A stretch of 64,000 nucleotides of DNA from contig NC_018515.1 of NCBI RefSeq assembly GCF_000231385.2, forward strand, positions 3,430,501 to 3,494,500, given 5' to 3'. The DNA is from Desulfosporosinus meridiei DSM 13257. Its GTDB lineage: Bacteria; Bacillota; Desulfitobacteriia; Desulfitobacteriales; Desulfitobacteriaceae. Every line of letters begins with the position of its first letter. Within the stretch, counting starts at the first letter, position 1. Made by a program: the position numbers and the translations under genes. The notes beneath the pieces were generated by a model. It saw only the letters and a list, made by a program, of their open reading frames with translations. It ran no database searches and had not been told where the DNA came from. Below, one piece after another: positions 1-7,397 of the stretch.

Positions 1-10
1 ACACTAGACA

Positions 11-193
11 TTATTTCTTCTTTATCTTCGCCCTATCTTGTCTTTCCTTTTTAATTCGAATATCAATCATGGCAAAGATAGCGGCCTTAGCTTCTCGTGT
101 TTTTTGGGCCAGCTCATCGGGGGGAATATGGAGTTCGTGGAGGGCGTAGTAAGCGTAATTCCACTCACCCTCGCCCTCCTCAATTAGTTTTTT
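11..193 (-). other. Frameshift extension of the tail assembly chaperone (gpT-like)
   Basis: After a -1 slip at the A-AAA-AAC site (193-187) the reading frame stays open for about 57 further codons and ends at TAA (13-11). The extension has no start codon of its own. It is charged and helical, beginning LIEEGEGEW and ending in a Lys/Arg-rich tail. In lambda-type and PBSX-type phages the tail assembly chaperone is made in a short form and a longer frameshifted form of this kind; the long form guides tail-tube assembly on the tape measure protein. The arrangement is seen directly; the role comes from the family. Confidence 0.75.
139..193 (-). promoter_or_regulatory. Programmed -1 ribosomal frameshift signal
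   Basis: Read on the minus strand, the slippery heptamer A-AAA-AAC (193-187) is in phase with the chaperone codons GTA AAA AAC, and the zero-frame stop TAA follows at once. After a 7-base spacer comes a perfect 8-bp stem, GGAGGGCG (179-172) with CGCCCTCC (146-139). Its loop can form a further 5-bp helix (GTGAG with CTTAC). Heptamer, spacer and stem fit the standard bacterial -1 frameshift design. Confidence 0.8.
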
Positions 194-606
194 ACCTCAT
201 CCATCAGGTCTTCCAGGCTTTGATCAAAACCGTTCAGTTCTTGCACCTGCTGAACAAGGGTCGCATATTCACCGGGAAACAGCATCTTGCGCAGCAGCTC
301 TTCAGCGCCTATGACGCCGTAAGATTTTTGCAACTCAGCATTTTTCAGATCAGGGAAGCTGACACTTGCCACGATGATTTTGGCCAGATAGATGTTCTGA
401 TCTATTTCAGACTGCTGTGAACCATTTTTTCCCTTAACTTTCCGAGTGGCTGCTTTTCGGTACTCTTCATTTTCAGCTTCAGTTATGCTATGGATTTTCC
501 AGGGTATTGACTTGCCGTCATTGTCCTTAAACCGCTCGGATATGACAACCTCTTTGCTGAGATCAGATCCTGCATTTTGCGCAAAAAATGCTTGTAAATC
601 ACTCAT
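184..606 (-). CDS. Phage tail assembly chaperone (XkdN-like), short form
   Basis: This 140-residue acidic protein lies directly downstream of the sheath and tube genes, where PBSX-like phages carry xkdN. The family binds the tape measure protein during tail assembly. It has no membrane segment. The start ATG follows the SD-like GGAGGAAGAGA. The last codons form a -1 frameshift site, so a longer product is expected as well. Identity rests on position, size and the frameshift design more than on a conserved motif. Confidence 0.75.
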   Translation of the reverse strand: MSDLQAFFAQNAGSDLSKEVVISERFKDNDGKSIPWKIHSITEAENEEYRKAATRKVKGKNGSQQSEIDQNIYLAKIIVASVSFPDLKNAELQKSYGVIGAEELLRKMLFPGEYATLVQQVQELNGFDQSLEDLMDEVKN

Positions 607-660
607 TTTCTCTTCCTCCAGAATTTCTGATTTCTATGATAACTACCACGAGGATACGAC

Positions 661-1128
661 TTATCTCACAACCGGAGCATTAAACTGGTCCAAAAGATCA
701 AAATCGTCAAACGTAAAGGGTAATTCTTCCTCCAAGGGGTCATCTGACGTCGCATCGAAGGCTGCAGCCACCACGCTGTCCAAGTTGCAATCCTTGAGGA
801 CGGAGGTCTGTTTGCCAACTGTAGAGGCAGGGTCCTCATTGACAATCTGCAGATCAAAGTAAAAATCTTTGCCCGTCTTGATATATTCCATCATCAGCGC
901 CCTGAACATGCTCGTAAAGTAATAAATCGTCAGTGTTCCGGTCCCAGACCAACCGGCTGCCTTTTTGCCGACGTTGGTTTTTCCCAATATCGGTACATCA
1001 GCCTTCGTTTTTTCGATAGTCGCTTCCACTGTTTTGGCATAAAACAACTCTTCCACGCGGCCATTAATTGTGACAAAAGCCTTACCTTGCTTTCCGGATA
1101 TTGCATCTTCTGCTTTAAGAAATGCCAT
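661..1128 (-). CDS. Phage tail tube protein (XkdM-like)
   Basis: A 155-residue protein with the beta-rich look of the PBSX XkdM / DUF2001 tail tube family. It includes an early GRVEELFYAKTVEA segment and a tube-like GTGTLTIYY strand. It is the inner tube of a contractile tail, on which the sheath assembles. It sits 3 bases downstream of the sheath gene, the usual order sheath-tube-chaperone. Length and order both match the family. Confidence 0.85.
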   Translation of the reverse strand: MAFLKAEDAISGKQGKAFVTINGRVEELFYAKTVEATIEKTKADVPILGKTNVGKKAAGWSGTGTLTIYYFTSMFRALMMEYIKTGKDFYFDLQIVNEDPASTVGKQTSVLKDCNLDSVVAAAFDATSDDPLEEELPFTFDDFDLLDQFNAPVVR

Positions 1129-1131
1129 AGC

Positions 1132-2448
1132 TTATCTCACCTGCACTTTCACATAGATTTTCTCAATAGAATCTACCGGCTGAGCATATGCCTCAATATA
1201 GACACTATCTAATTCATTACCCGTTTGGACTGTCAAATCTGCTTGAGAGTCAAAATTCTGGACAGCATCCATGCTCTGAAGTGTTTCCATATATTTGACA
1301 CACTGGGTTTTTAACAGGTTTCGTCCATCAGCATTATTGGATACCTGCCCAATGTAAAACTCACTGAAAAGCTGGACAAAATCGTTATTAATTCCATCGA
1401 GAACTCTGATCACGCGGTTCTTGGCAAACTGCTTACCTTTTTCTAAGCTCGATGTGGTTAGAGTATTAATGTCCTGCTCGACGATGGCTCGGTTGTCATT
1501 GGCTGTGAAAATAAATTCCCCAGCCCGCAACGCTGCAATGATCTGTGCATTGGTATACCTCGGAGCTACATCCACTGCCCCATCATAAGCCTGATAGGTT
1601 AGAGATTCATTCACTTGAGCACCTGCAGTTGCACCGGCTACCCAGGCAGTAGCTTGAGCTGCACTGAGGGTTGTGCCGTTGGCAAGAATGACTCCGTTCT
1701 TCACACTGATCACGCCTTCATAATCAGCTGTTGGATAGTTTTCCAGCACGACCTGAATCTTTTTTCCTTCGTTATCTCGAAGACGTTGGCAAAACGCTGC
1801 GAATGTTGCTTTAAGAGTATCGTCTGTCGAAGGCAAGGCTATTGTGTTAAAGTCATAGATCTCGACTGCTGCCAAGTAGTCAACATAAGTCTGATTGGTG
1901 ATCGTGCCATCTGCTCCTCCCATCAAAGGGACGCCCGCCGTTTCTGTCAAAGCTCCTGTGCCCGAAAATACGACCCAATCATTTTCTACCAGATCCGCGA
2001 TATAGGGAACAGTTTGCTGATCTACTTCAGCCCCATCCACTAATGTGGTAACATCAAATTTAGTATTATCGTCAATGTTTTCCTGAATGACCAGAGACAC
2101 ATCATTCCCTCTGATACCGCCCCATTTGGCTGTGACCGTAAGGTTACCAGTTGTCACGGCTGCCTTTGTCCCAACATTAAGTCTGTATAAAAGCAGGGTT
2201 TTGGCTTGTTTCAAAGCCTCTCTAACTAAAAGCAGTTTGGCATCCCCCATCGGATAGCCCAGCTTGACGAAGGTATCTTCACCCGCCTCAAGGCTGATGA
2301 TTTTATTAGGCTCACCCCATGAGAGCAAAAGCGGAAGAGAAACAATCCCTCGCTCTCCAAGTGCACCTACTACCTGGGGCTCTGATTTAAAATTAACATA
2401 CACTCCCGGTCGTATTTTATTTTGAGTCGTCCATGTACCTGCTGCCAT
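1132..2448 (-). CDS. Phage tail sheath protein (XkdK-like)
   Basis: A 438-residue contractile tail sheath subunit. The N-terminal part holds the PGVYVNF segment typical of sheaths, followed by a domain with a GVISVKNG stretch. The C-terminal third carries the conserved block with RVLDGINNDF and a C-terminal arm ending IEKIYVKVQVR. It forms the outer cylinder that contracts on injection. Full family length, so this tail module does not look truncated here. A sheath marks the particle as myovirus-type or an R-type tailocin. Confidence 0.92.
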   Translation of the reverse strand: MAAGTWTTQNKIRPGVYVNFKSEPQVVGALGERGIVSLPLLLSWGEPNKIISLEAGEDTFVKLGYPMGDAKLLLVREALKQAKTLLLYRLNVGTKAAVTTGNLTVTAKWGGIRGNDVSLVIQENIDDNTKFDVTTLVDGAEVDQQTVPYIADLVENDWVVFSGTGALTETAGVPLMGGADGTITNQTYVDYLAAVEIYDFNTIALPSTDDTLKATFAAFCQRLRDNEGKKIQVVLENYPTADYEGVISVKNGVILANGTTLSAAQATAWVAGATAGAQVNESLTYQAYDGAVDVAPRYTNAQIIAALRAGEFIFTANDNRAIVEQDINTLTTSSLEKGKQFAKNRVIRVLDGINNDFVQLFSEFYIGQVSNNADGRNLLKTQCVKYMETLQSMDAVQNFDSQADLTVQTGNELDSVYIEAYAQPVDSIEKIYVKVQVR

Positions 2449-2449
2449 C

Positions 2450-2632
2450 TTATTTAGCCTCCCTTTTTAGAAAATCCTCAAGAATCTTTTTGACCTGATC
2501 GTGACTGTATTTCTGTCCTTCTTCCAAGAGCGCCTCCAGCAAATCCTTGCGGAAATATTGCTTGGACTTCAAAATCTGCTGTTTACTATAAATCTTAGGG
2601 AGCTGCTTATCTCTTTTTTCAGTTTTAACCAC
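2450..2632 (-). CDS. Small basic phage-tail-associated protein
   Basis: A 60-residue Lys/Glu-rich helical peptide between the tail terminator-like gene and the sheath gene. It overlaps the upstream gene by 8 bases and ends 1 base before the sheath start, so it is probably translationally coupled. I do not recognise a named family; small proteins in this slot are common in Firmicute myoprophages. No membrane segment or Cys cluster. Confidence 0.6.
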   Translation of the reverse strand: MVKTEKRDKQLPKIYSKQQILKSKQYFRKDLLEALLEEGQKYSHDQVKKILEDFLKREAK

Positions 2633-3044
2633 GTAAATATCCCTCCTGTCTCATAGACCCCATTAATGGATCTGGTTCAACACTTCGCTTAACATGAAAA
2701 TTGTAAGCCACAAACCAATGAAGTACTCCGTTGACAATTTCGTGTCGCATTCCGCTGCCTCTAACGAGGCCGCCGTCCACGCTGATCAGCTCCAGTTTGT
2801 CATACAATTGCTCAGCCATGTCATGTAAGGCCTCATTACTCCCTGCAAAGTAATGAATATCGAATAAGTGATTGCGCTGATAATGCTGACCCAGCAGCTG
2901 ATTTTGTGACATAGGAAACAGCTTTACATAAAAATAAGGCTCTACCAAGCCTTGATCACTCTCTTCGCTGTATGTGCCAATATTGGGGAAGCTCTGATCC
3001 AGAGCGGCAATAACGCCATCTAGGACACTATTGACGGTGATCAT
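2625..3044 (-). CDS. Phage tail terminator-like protein (DUF6838/YqbJ type)
   Basis: About 139 residues, resembling the protein encoded just before the sheath gene in PBSX and skin-type phages and thought to cap the tail tube. The segment GLVEPYFYVKLFP followed by HLFDIHYF is typical. A TTG at 3047 immediately precedes ATG 3044. The SD AAGGAG (about 3058-3053) suits either, and ATG is preferred. In complete phages head-tail joining genes precede this gene; here 280 bases of non-coding sequence do. Confidence 0.65.
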   Translation of the reverse strand: MITVNSVLDGVIAALDQSFPNIGTYSEESDQGLVEPYFYVKLFPMSQNQLLGQHYQRNHLFDIHYFAGSNEALHDMAEQLYDKLELISVDGGLVRGSGMRHEIVNGVLHWFVAYNFHVKRSVEPDPLMGSMRQEGYLRG

Positions 3045-3047
3045 CAA

Positions 3048-3325
3048 ATCATCTCCTTGACCTCGACCGATTACGATTTTTTAGAGCAAGCTGATTAGCT
3101 TTGGCTCATAAATCTCGGGCGCTGTCCAATTTTTCTAATGGACATTGTTTTAATGAGTTCTTTAAAGTCTTTCATGATCGCTGTTCAGATAAGAGTTCTT
3201 AATGTGTCAGAGTATTACCCCCCTCTCTTCAATCCTTCCAAAAGGACTTGCTTAGCCCCGATTGTTAGAACTATTGTCCCCAAACCTTGACTCTTCTGAA
3301 AGAACTAGCCGGAACAGAATCTCGC
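3048..3325. other. Gap where phage head genes would be expected
   Basis: No recognisable gene is present. On the minus strand a 26-codon ORF (3175-3095, starting MKDFKELIKTM) has no convincing ribosome binding site and may be the stub of a lost gene. The stretch separates the late-regulator side from the tail module. In PBSX-like phages portal, capsid and head-completion genes occupy this interval. Confidence 0.5.
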
Positions 3326-3529
3326 TCATACCATCGTTACTCCTCGGTTTCTTCGCATCATCCGGTCCCAAGCCTTAAACTGGGCGGTATCCTCGTAGTT
3401 CTCCTTAAACTCGCCTTTATCCCCACATAGCTTCCCCGTCCATTTTAAACAGTTGGCACAGGTTTCTTTAAGTTTTGGTTTTGGTTTTATTGGTGAGAAT
3501 AAGGGGCAGGGTTTGGTTCTGGTTTTCAC
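3326..3529 (-). CDS. Small Cys-containing phage-associated protein
   Basis: About 67 residues, Lys/Pro-rich at the N-terminus and then a CANCLKWTGKLC motif (C-x2-C-x8-C) that could bind zinc. GTG 3529 is preferred over the in-frame GTG 3538, because the latter overlaps the SD sequence GCGAGGTG. No family recognised. It lies between the late activator and the tail module and is read in the same direction. Confidence 0.5.
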   Translation of the reverse strand: MKTRTKPCPLFSPIKPKPKLKETCANCLKWTGKLCGDKGEFKENYEDTAQFKAWDRMMRRNRGVTMV

Positions 3530-3551
3530 GGCTTGCACCTCGCTTTAATGA

Positions 3552-3585
3552 GATAAAAATGAACGCCCCAAACATCGGAGCGTTC
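3552..3585 (-). terminator. Rho-independent terminator after the late activator
   Basis: Minus-strand stem 3585-3577 with 3569-3561 (9 bp, one G-U pair, 7-base loop) followed by ATTTTTATC. It lies downstream of the RinA/ArpU-like gene. Confidence 0.75.
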
Positions 3586-3717
3586 TAGCCAGAGGAGGAT
3601 TATGTTAGAGCGGGTCTCGTTCCTAACTTCTTTCACAATATTATTGTATCACGCTTTTTTCCAAACAAAGTGCAAACCCTCTGCCAAAAAAGTGCCAAAC
3701 TTTCACTCCCAACTCCC

Positions 3718-4188
3718 CTAATCACGTTTATATATTCCTAATAAAATAGCCACCTCTGACAACAGTTCATCTCTTACACGATAATAAGTCCGAAGAGGTA
3801 TTTTCATCTGTTTTGCTACCCACCAGTCATAATTATGTTTACTAAAGTAGCGATACTCAATTATCTTCCTTTCGTCTTCTCCAAATCCAGCGAGGATAAT
3901 ATCTATCTCCCTGATACGAAGTGTACACTCATTAATCTCTCGCGCTGTCTCCCAACGTTTTGAAGCAATCCCCGCTGTTTGATCGCTAGTCTTTGTGGAT
4001 GCTGGAGTTAGGGAGTAGCTCGCTGTCGTCTTAGGTAGTTCGTTTCCCAGCTGAGCATTCAAAATGCAAAGCCGCTTTTTATCCTCCGGATATTGAGAAA
4101 GTCTTCTGATCGTTAGCAGGTACCACTCAGGCTTTTTGCTTTTTTTCTCTGCTTGATCATCCATAATATCCCCTTTGAGTTTTAACAT
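3718..4188 (-). CDS. RinA/ArpU-like phage late-gene activator
   Basis: A 156-residue protein whose C-terminal half reads like the sigma-region-4-type helix-turn-helix of RinA/ArpU regulators, with GEDERKIIEYRYF then VAKQMKIPLRTYYRVRDEL. These proteins switch on packaging and morphogenesis genes. ATG 4188 is preferred because GAGGAGG lies 8 bases upstream; an internal ATG (4164) also has a G-rich upstream sequence. It is divergent from the immR-like gene, with repeated operators between them. Confidence 0.75.
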   Translation of the reverse strand: MLKLKGDIMDDQAEKKSKKPEWYLLTIRRLSQYPEDKKRLCILNAQLGNELPKTTASYSLTPASTKTSDQTAGIASKRWETAREINECTLRIREIDIILAGFGEDERKIIEYRYFSKHNYDWWVAKQMKIPLRTYYRVRDELLSEVAILLGIYKRD

Positions 4189-4190
4189 TC

Positions 4191-4277
4191 TTACATCCTC
4201 CTCTCATAAACGTCAACAATCTTTACCTCTTTCGGGTTAATTTGCAGTTGTCCTATTTCATCTTGTATTTCCGTCAT
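4191..4277 (-). CDS. Possible 28-residue leader peptide of the late activator
   Basis: An ORF of 28 codons starting MTEIQDEIGQLQ. It has AGAAGGGA upstream of its ATG and stops 2 bases before the activator start, whose SD lies inside it, so coupling is possible. Its first five codons coincide with one copy of the repeated operator, so the start may be accidental. Confidence 0.35.
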   Translation of the reverse strand: MTEIQDEIGQLQINPKEVKIVDVYERRM

Positions 4278-4440
4278 TCCCTTCTCTGTTGATCTAGTGG
4301 TAATTGTATTGTATATCCGTCATTTGCTCAAGGCGAAAAAACCCCTACTGAGTTTAATTAGATAGCTCGTACTTAAATTTGCGATTACTCACTTGTATTT
4401 CCGTCACATTTGAAAAATTAAATTACTTGTTGTTCCGACA
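4262..4440 (+). repeat. Four direct operator-like repeats (CTTGTATTTCCGTCA)
   Basis: Copies at 4262-4276, 4308-4322, 4392-4406 and 4426-4440. Two are identical, one has two changes and one (CTTGTTGTTCCGACA) is more diverged. They fill the space between the late activator and the immR-like repressor. The last copy overlaps the -35 of the repressor promoter. The likely binder is the XRE repressor itself. Confidence 0.6.
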
Positions 4441-4455
4441 ATTCTGCTCTATAAT
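4427..4455 (+). promoter_or_regulatory. Promoter of the immR-immA pair
   Basis: TTGTTG (4427-4432), 17-base spacer, TATAAT (4450-4455). The -35 lies within the fourth operator repeat, which suggests autoregulation. Confidence 0.7.
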
Positions 4456-4499
4456 ATAAATGTCTGATATGCCGAACAAATATTCAAGGAGGGAACACC

Positions 4500-5096
4500 G
4501 TGGGTGTGGGCGAGCGAATTAAACAATTCAGAAAACAAAAAGGTCTTACTCAAGTTAAACTTGCAGAAAAGGCCGGAATTTCAAGGTCCTATCTAGCTGA
4601 CGTGGAATCGGATCGATATAATCCAAGCTTAACCACGTTAATAGATCTTGCTCAAGCTTTAAATGTTACCGCGAGTTGTTTCCTGGATGACAAAGAAATA
4701 GATTTCAGTAACCTTATTCAGCTATGTAAAAAAAACGGCATGTCCCTGAGCTCTCTTGGTGCGATATTGGACATCTCGCCAAAGGAATTAGATCATATAC
4801 GATCCAACAAGCTCCCCGTTGAAGAGACTATGTCTAAAATTGCCGATCATTTCGAATGCACTTGGGATTATCTTATTGGCAAAACTGACTCCCCCGATGA
4901 TATCGTCTTGGGTGGAAACTCCATTTCCATCCAAGATCCAATTTCAACCCCCCCCCAGAAAGTTGGAAGTTCGGTTGAGCCCATAAACATTCCTTCCACC
5001 ATCGCGGCTCATTTTGAAAATATGAATTTTACAAAGGAAGAAACTGAAGAGATCAGCAATTTCATTAAATTCATAGCCTCTAAAAGAAAAAAGTAG
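4500..5096 (+). CDS. XRE-family phage repressor (ImmR-like)
   Basis: A 198-residue protein. The N-terminal XRE helix-turn-helix spans roughly residues 6-60 (RIKQFRKQKGLTQ, SRSYLADVE). A second XRE-like half at about 70-128 (GAILDISPKELDHIR) ends with DYLIGKTDSPDD. GTG start, with AAGGAGGG (4486-4493) 6 bases before it. It is followed 21 bases later by an ImmA-like gene, the ICEBs1/phage-105-type pair in which the protease cleaves the repressor to induce the element. Confidence 0.85.
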   Translation: MGVGERIKQFRKQKGLTQVKLAEKAGISRSYLADVESDRYNPSLTTLIDLAQALNVTASCFLDDKEIDFSNLIQLCKKNGMSLSSLGAILDISPKELDHIRSNKLPVEETMSKIADHFECTWDYLIGKTDSPDDIVLGGNSISIQDPISTPPQKVGSSVEPINIPSTIAAHFENMNFTKEETEEISNFIKFIASKRKK

Positions 5097-5117
5097 TCTT
5101 GCGCAAGGAGATGTCAC

Positions 5118-5597
5118 ATGAATTATGAGAGTTTAATTTTGGAGCTTGAAAAGGAAGGCGTCGAGGTAATAGAGCACAAATTCCACAGCGAATCTTTGAA
5201 AGGTTTATATTTTGACAATGTGATAACACTTAATCCTTCAAGTATTATAGATGAAAAGGAAAAAGCATGTATTCTAGCCGAAGAATATGGACACTATCGC
5301 ACATCCTTTGGAAATATTCTAGATCAGAAAAACACCTCCAATATAAAGCAAGAAAAAAGAGCCAGAAATTGGGCCTATGAAAAATTAGTACCCTTAGAAA
5401 AACTCATCGATGCATTTGAAGCATGTATTTGTAACCGTTATGATTTAGCTGATTTTTTGGGAGTGACGGAAGATTTCTTAGATCTAACACTTGCCCACTA
5501 TAAAGAGAAATTCGGCCTGTATGTGGAGTGTAGGAACTACCTTATTTATTTCAGTCCTCTCGGCATACTTCGCAAATTTGATAATACCGAATTCTAA
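5118..5597 (+). CDS. ImmA/IrrE-family (DUF955) protein, anti-repressor candidate
   Basis: A 159-residue ImmA/IrrE-type protein. The active-site helix reads LAEEYGHYRT, so the usual HExxH appears as E55-E56-Y-G-H59: the first zinc-ligand His is replaced by Glu, while the catalytic Glu and second His remain. Whether it is still a protease is uncertain; variants of this kind occur in phage-type members. Partner of the upstream repressor; SD AAGGAGATG before the ATG. Confidence 0.8.
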   Translation: MNYESLILELEKEGVEVIEHKFHSESLKGLYFDNVITLNPSSIIDEKEKACILAEEYGHYRTSFGNILDQKNTSNIKQEKRARNWAYEKLVPLEKLIDAFEACICNRYDLADFLGVTEDFLDLTLAHYKEKFGLYVECRNYLIYFSPLGILRKFDNTEF

Positions 5598-5625
5598 ATC
5601 GAATCAAAAATGTTCCCAAGATTCA

Positions 5626-5639
5626 GGCCGCCTCATAAC
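5626..5639 (+). repeat. Half copy of the GCCGCCTC hairpin repeat
   Basis: GGCCGCCTCATAAC, identical to the left arm and loop start of the hairpin at 57387-57410, but the right arm is missing. Confidence 0.5.
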
Positions 5640-5684
5640 TGAACTGCTCCCTGTCAAGTAGACAATCAAAAAGAAAAACGGTTT

Positions 5685-5718
5685 ACTGGACTCCGTCAGA
5701 ATGGAGTCCAGTTTTTTT
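5685..5718 (+). terminator. Terminator after immR-immA
   Basis: Perfect 10-bp stem ACTGGACTCC / GGAGTCCAGT with an 8-base loop, followed by a run of seven T's. It also overlaps the 3' end of the IS3 remnant. Confidence 0.85.
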
Positions 5719-5935
5719 ATGCAGCGTTTTCTACAAACTGGCGGTACATCATCGGAGACATTTTGTTCAGCTTCCTTTGCCGTCGTTCATAGTTGTAGAA
5801 ATATATGTACTGCTCAATCGCCGCCACCAGGCTGTCAGAATCCTTAAACTTGCTAAGGTAGTACATTTCGCATTGAGAATGCCCCAGAAGCTTTCCATGG
5901 GACCGTTGTCGAAATACACTGCACGAAATAAGAAT
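5717..5935 (-). pseudogene. IS3-family transposase (OrfB) 3' remnant
   Basis: The minus strand encodes DNGPMESFWGIL, then, after a one-base deletion, CEMYYLSKFKDSDSL, YNYERRQRKLNKMSP and MMYRQFVENAA-stop. This is the C-terminal DDE-region end of an IS3/IS150-type transposase. The 5' part and terminal repeats were not found. Confidence 0.8.
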
Positions 5936-6017
5936 AGCCGGTAGATAATAGGTTATAGTAAATAACTAATGTTGCTTTTAGGGATTAATGGCACTTTACA
6001 CACTTCTAGTAAGGCAC

Positions 6018-6560
6018 CTATTCAGAAAAAAACACCATACTAAAATAAGTTACTTTGTCGGGTCCATTGTTGTAACGAATGCCTACTGAGGGGGCCAGTT
6101 GCATTACCAGGATGCCATAGCTCTCTGTTGCTGGGAACATACGCTTAGGAAAGCGGCAGGGATTCTCCGGATAAGTACATTTCAGACAGATAGTACAACC
6201 TTCTGTTGAAAGAATTATTGGATTGCTAAATTCCTTACGAAAAATCTCCGCAACTTTTTCAGTAACTGCCTCGTGCGCAATTCTTGCTTCACGCCAACCA
6301 GCCATGTCGTACTTCTTCTTTAGCTGAGTCACTGTTGTAAAAATTAGAGCCTGCTCATATTCTTGACATTGCTTTTTGCAGTCTTCGACACTGCCAGTTG
6401 CCGGTGGACAGGCCCATGAAGTACCGTACATTCTACATGAGTTTTTTTCGCATAATCCTCTTACTTCCTGTGAAAAAATAACTTCCTCAGCCTTGATAAA
6501 AGCGTATTCATGAATTTTGAGAGCCTCTTTTTCTCGGGATATAATTTCCTCTATTTGCAT
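6018..6560 (-). CDS. DUF2284 Cys-rich metal-binding protein
   Basis: About 180 residues with Cys clusters typical of DUF2284: CEKNSCRMYG...WACPPATG near residues 37-56 and CTICLKCTYPENPCRFP near 122-138. The family is a predicted metal or Fe-S binding protein of unknown function, frequent in anaerobes. ATG 6560 is preferred over GTG 6569, because the GTG is part of the SD GAGAGGTGG. Stands alone between two intergenic regions. Confidence 0.8.
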   Translation of the reverse strand: MQIEEIISREKEALKIHEYAFIKAEEVIFSQEVRGLCEKNSCRMYGTSWACPPATGSVEDCKKQCQEYEQALIFTTVTQLKKKYDMAGWREARIAHEAVTEKVAEIFRKEFSNPIILSTEGCTICLKCTYPENPCRFPKRMFPATESYGILVMQLAPSVGIRYNNGPDKVTYFSMVFFSE

Positions 6561-6783
6561 ATAAACCACCTCTCGCCTCTAAGAGCCTATTTATAAGAAT
6601 ACAAATGTAGTGTTGGGTTTTATCAAATTAATACTGTGTTATTTGATTGAATCAAGTATATATGACAACTAGTATTTTATGAATGTGAAATCTAATATGA
6701 GGTAGGTCAGCTAACATGGCAATTATTACTTTTCTTATTATTAGTTGGATATTCTGGTGTTTTCTTTGATCCACAGTTCACCC

Positions 6784-6828
6784 AAAGAAGACAGATCTTC
6801 CCCCTGACGAGGAAGATCTGTCTTCTTT
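6784..6828 (-). terminator. Strong hairpin terminator after the RDD gene
   Basis: Perfect 18-bp inverted repeat (6784-6801 with 6811-6828, 9-base loop). It lies 22 bases beyond the stop of the RDD-family gene. The T-run is short, so termination relies on the stem. Confidence 0.65.
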
Positions 6829-6849
6829 GTATAACTCAAGTCAAATCGA

Positions 6850-7380
6850 CTATTTTGCTGCTGCTGGGTCAGCTGGGATCTGCACCAATCTACCCAACTT
6901 ATTAGCACCAGCATAAACCACATAGGTATCGCCTAGGATATCAGACAATCCCTGCTTCCGAGGATGAAATGCACAAACCAGATAACCCAGGTAGGTACCC
7001 AGCAACTGTGCCAATATTCTTCCGGCGACTTCCCGCATGATGACTGTAAGCCAGCTGAGAGGATGTCCATCCTTCCTTACGACTTTAATTCCCAGGATCA
7101 TTTTTCCCAGCGTTTGTCCAAAATACATAGTCATCAAAACAAAATATAGGCTTCCCCAGATACCGGGGAAGAGTGAATTGATGAGAATAAACGATTTGAT
7201 TGATGTTGTTTCCAGACCTGACGGCCATACAAGGCGGAAAAATATCTGACTGCTCATAGCAATGACCAACAGATCAATGATAAAGGCAAAAAATCTGGTC
7301 CAAAATCCCACGACTCTCAGAGTTATAACGTTTCCACTTTCCATTAACTGATGGCCGCTGTGCTCATTAATGATATCCAT
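6850..7380 (-). CDS. RDD-family membrane protein
   Basis: A 176-residue integral membrane protein. RDD hallmarks are GFWTRFFAFIIDLL in the first helix, the FGQTLGKMILGIKVV block after the second membrane segment, and LSDILGDTYVVY near the C-terminus. Function in general unknown; some family members are linked to ion transport. It follows sppA by 17 bases, so they are likely one transcript. Confidence 0.85.
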   Translation of the reverse strand: MDIINEHSGHQLMESGNVITLRVVGFWTRFFAFIIDLLVIAMSSQIFFRLVWPSGLETTSIKSFILINSLFPGIWGSLYFVLMTMYFGQTLGKMILGIKVVRKDGHPLSWLTVIMREVAGRILAQLLGTYLGYLVCAFHPRKQGLSDILGDTYVVYAGANKLGRLVQIPADPAAAK

Positions 7381-7397
7381 TGATTAATCACCATCCT

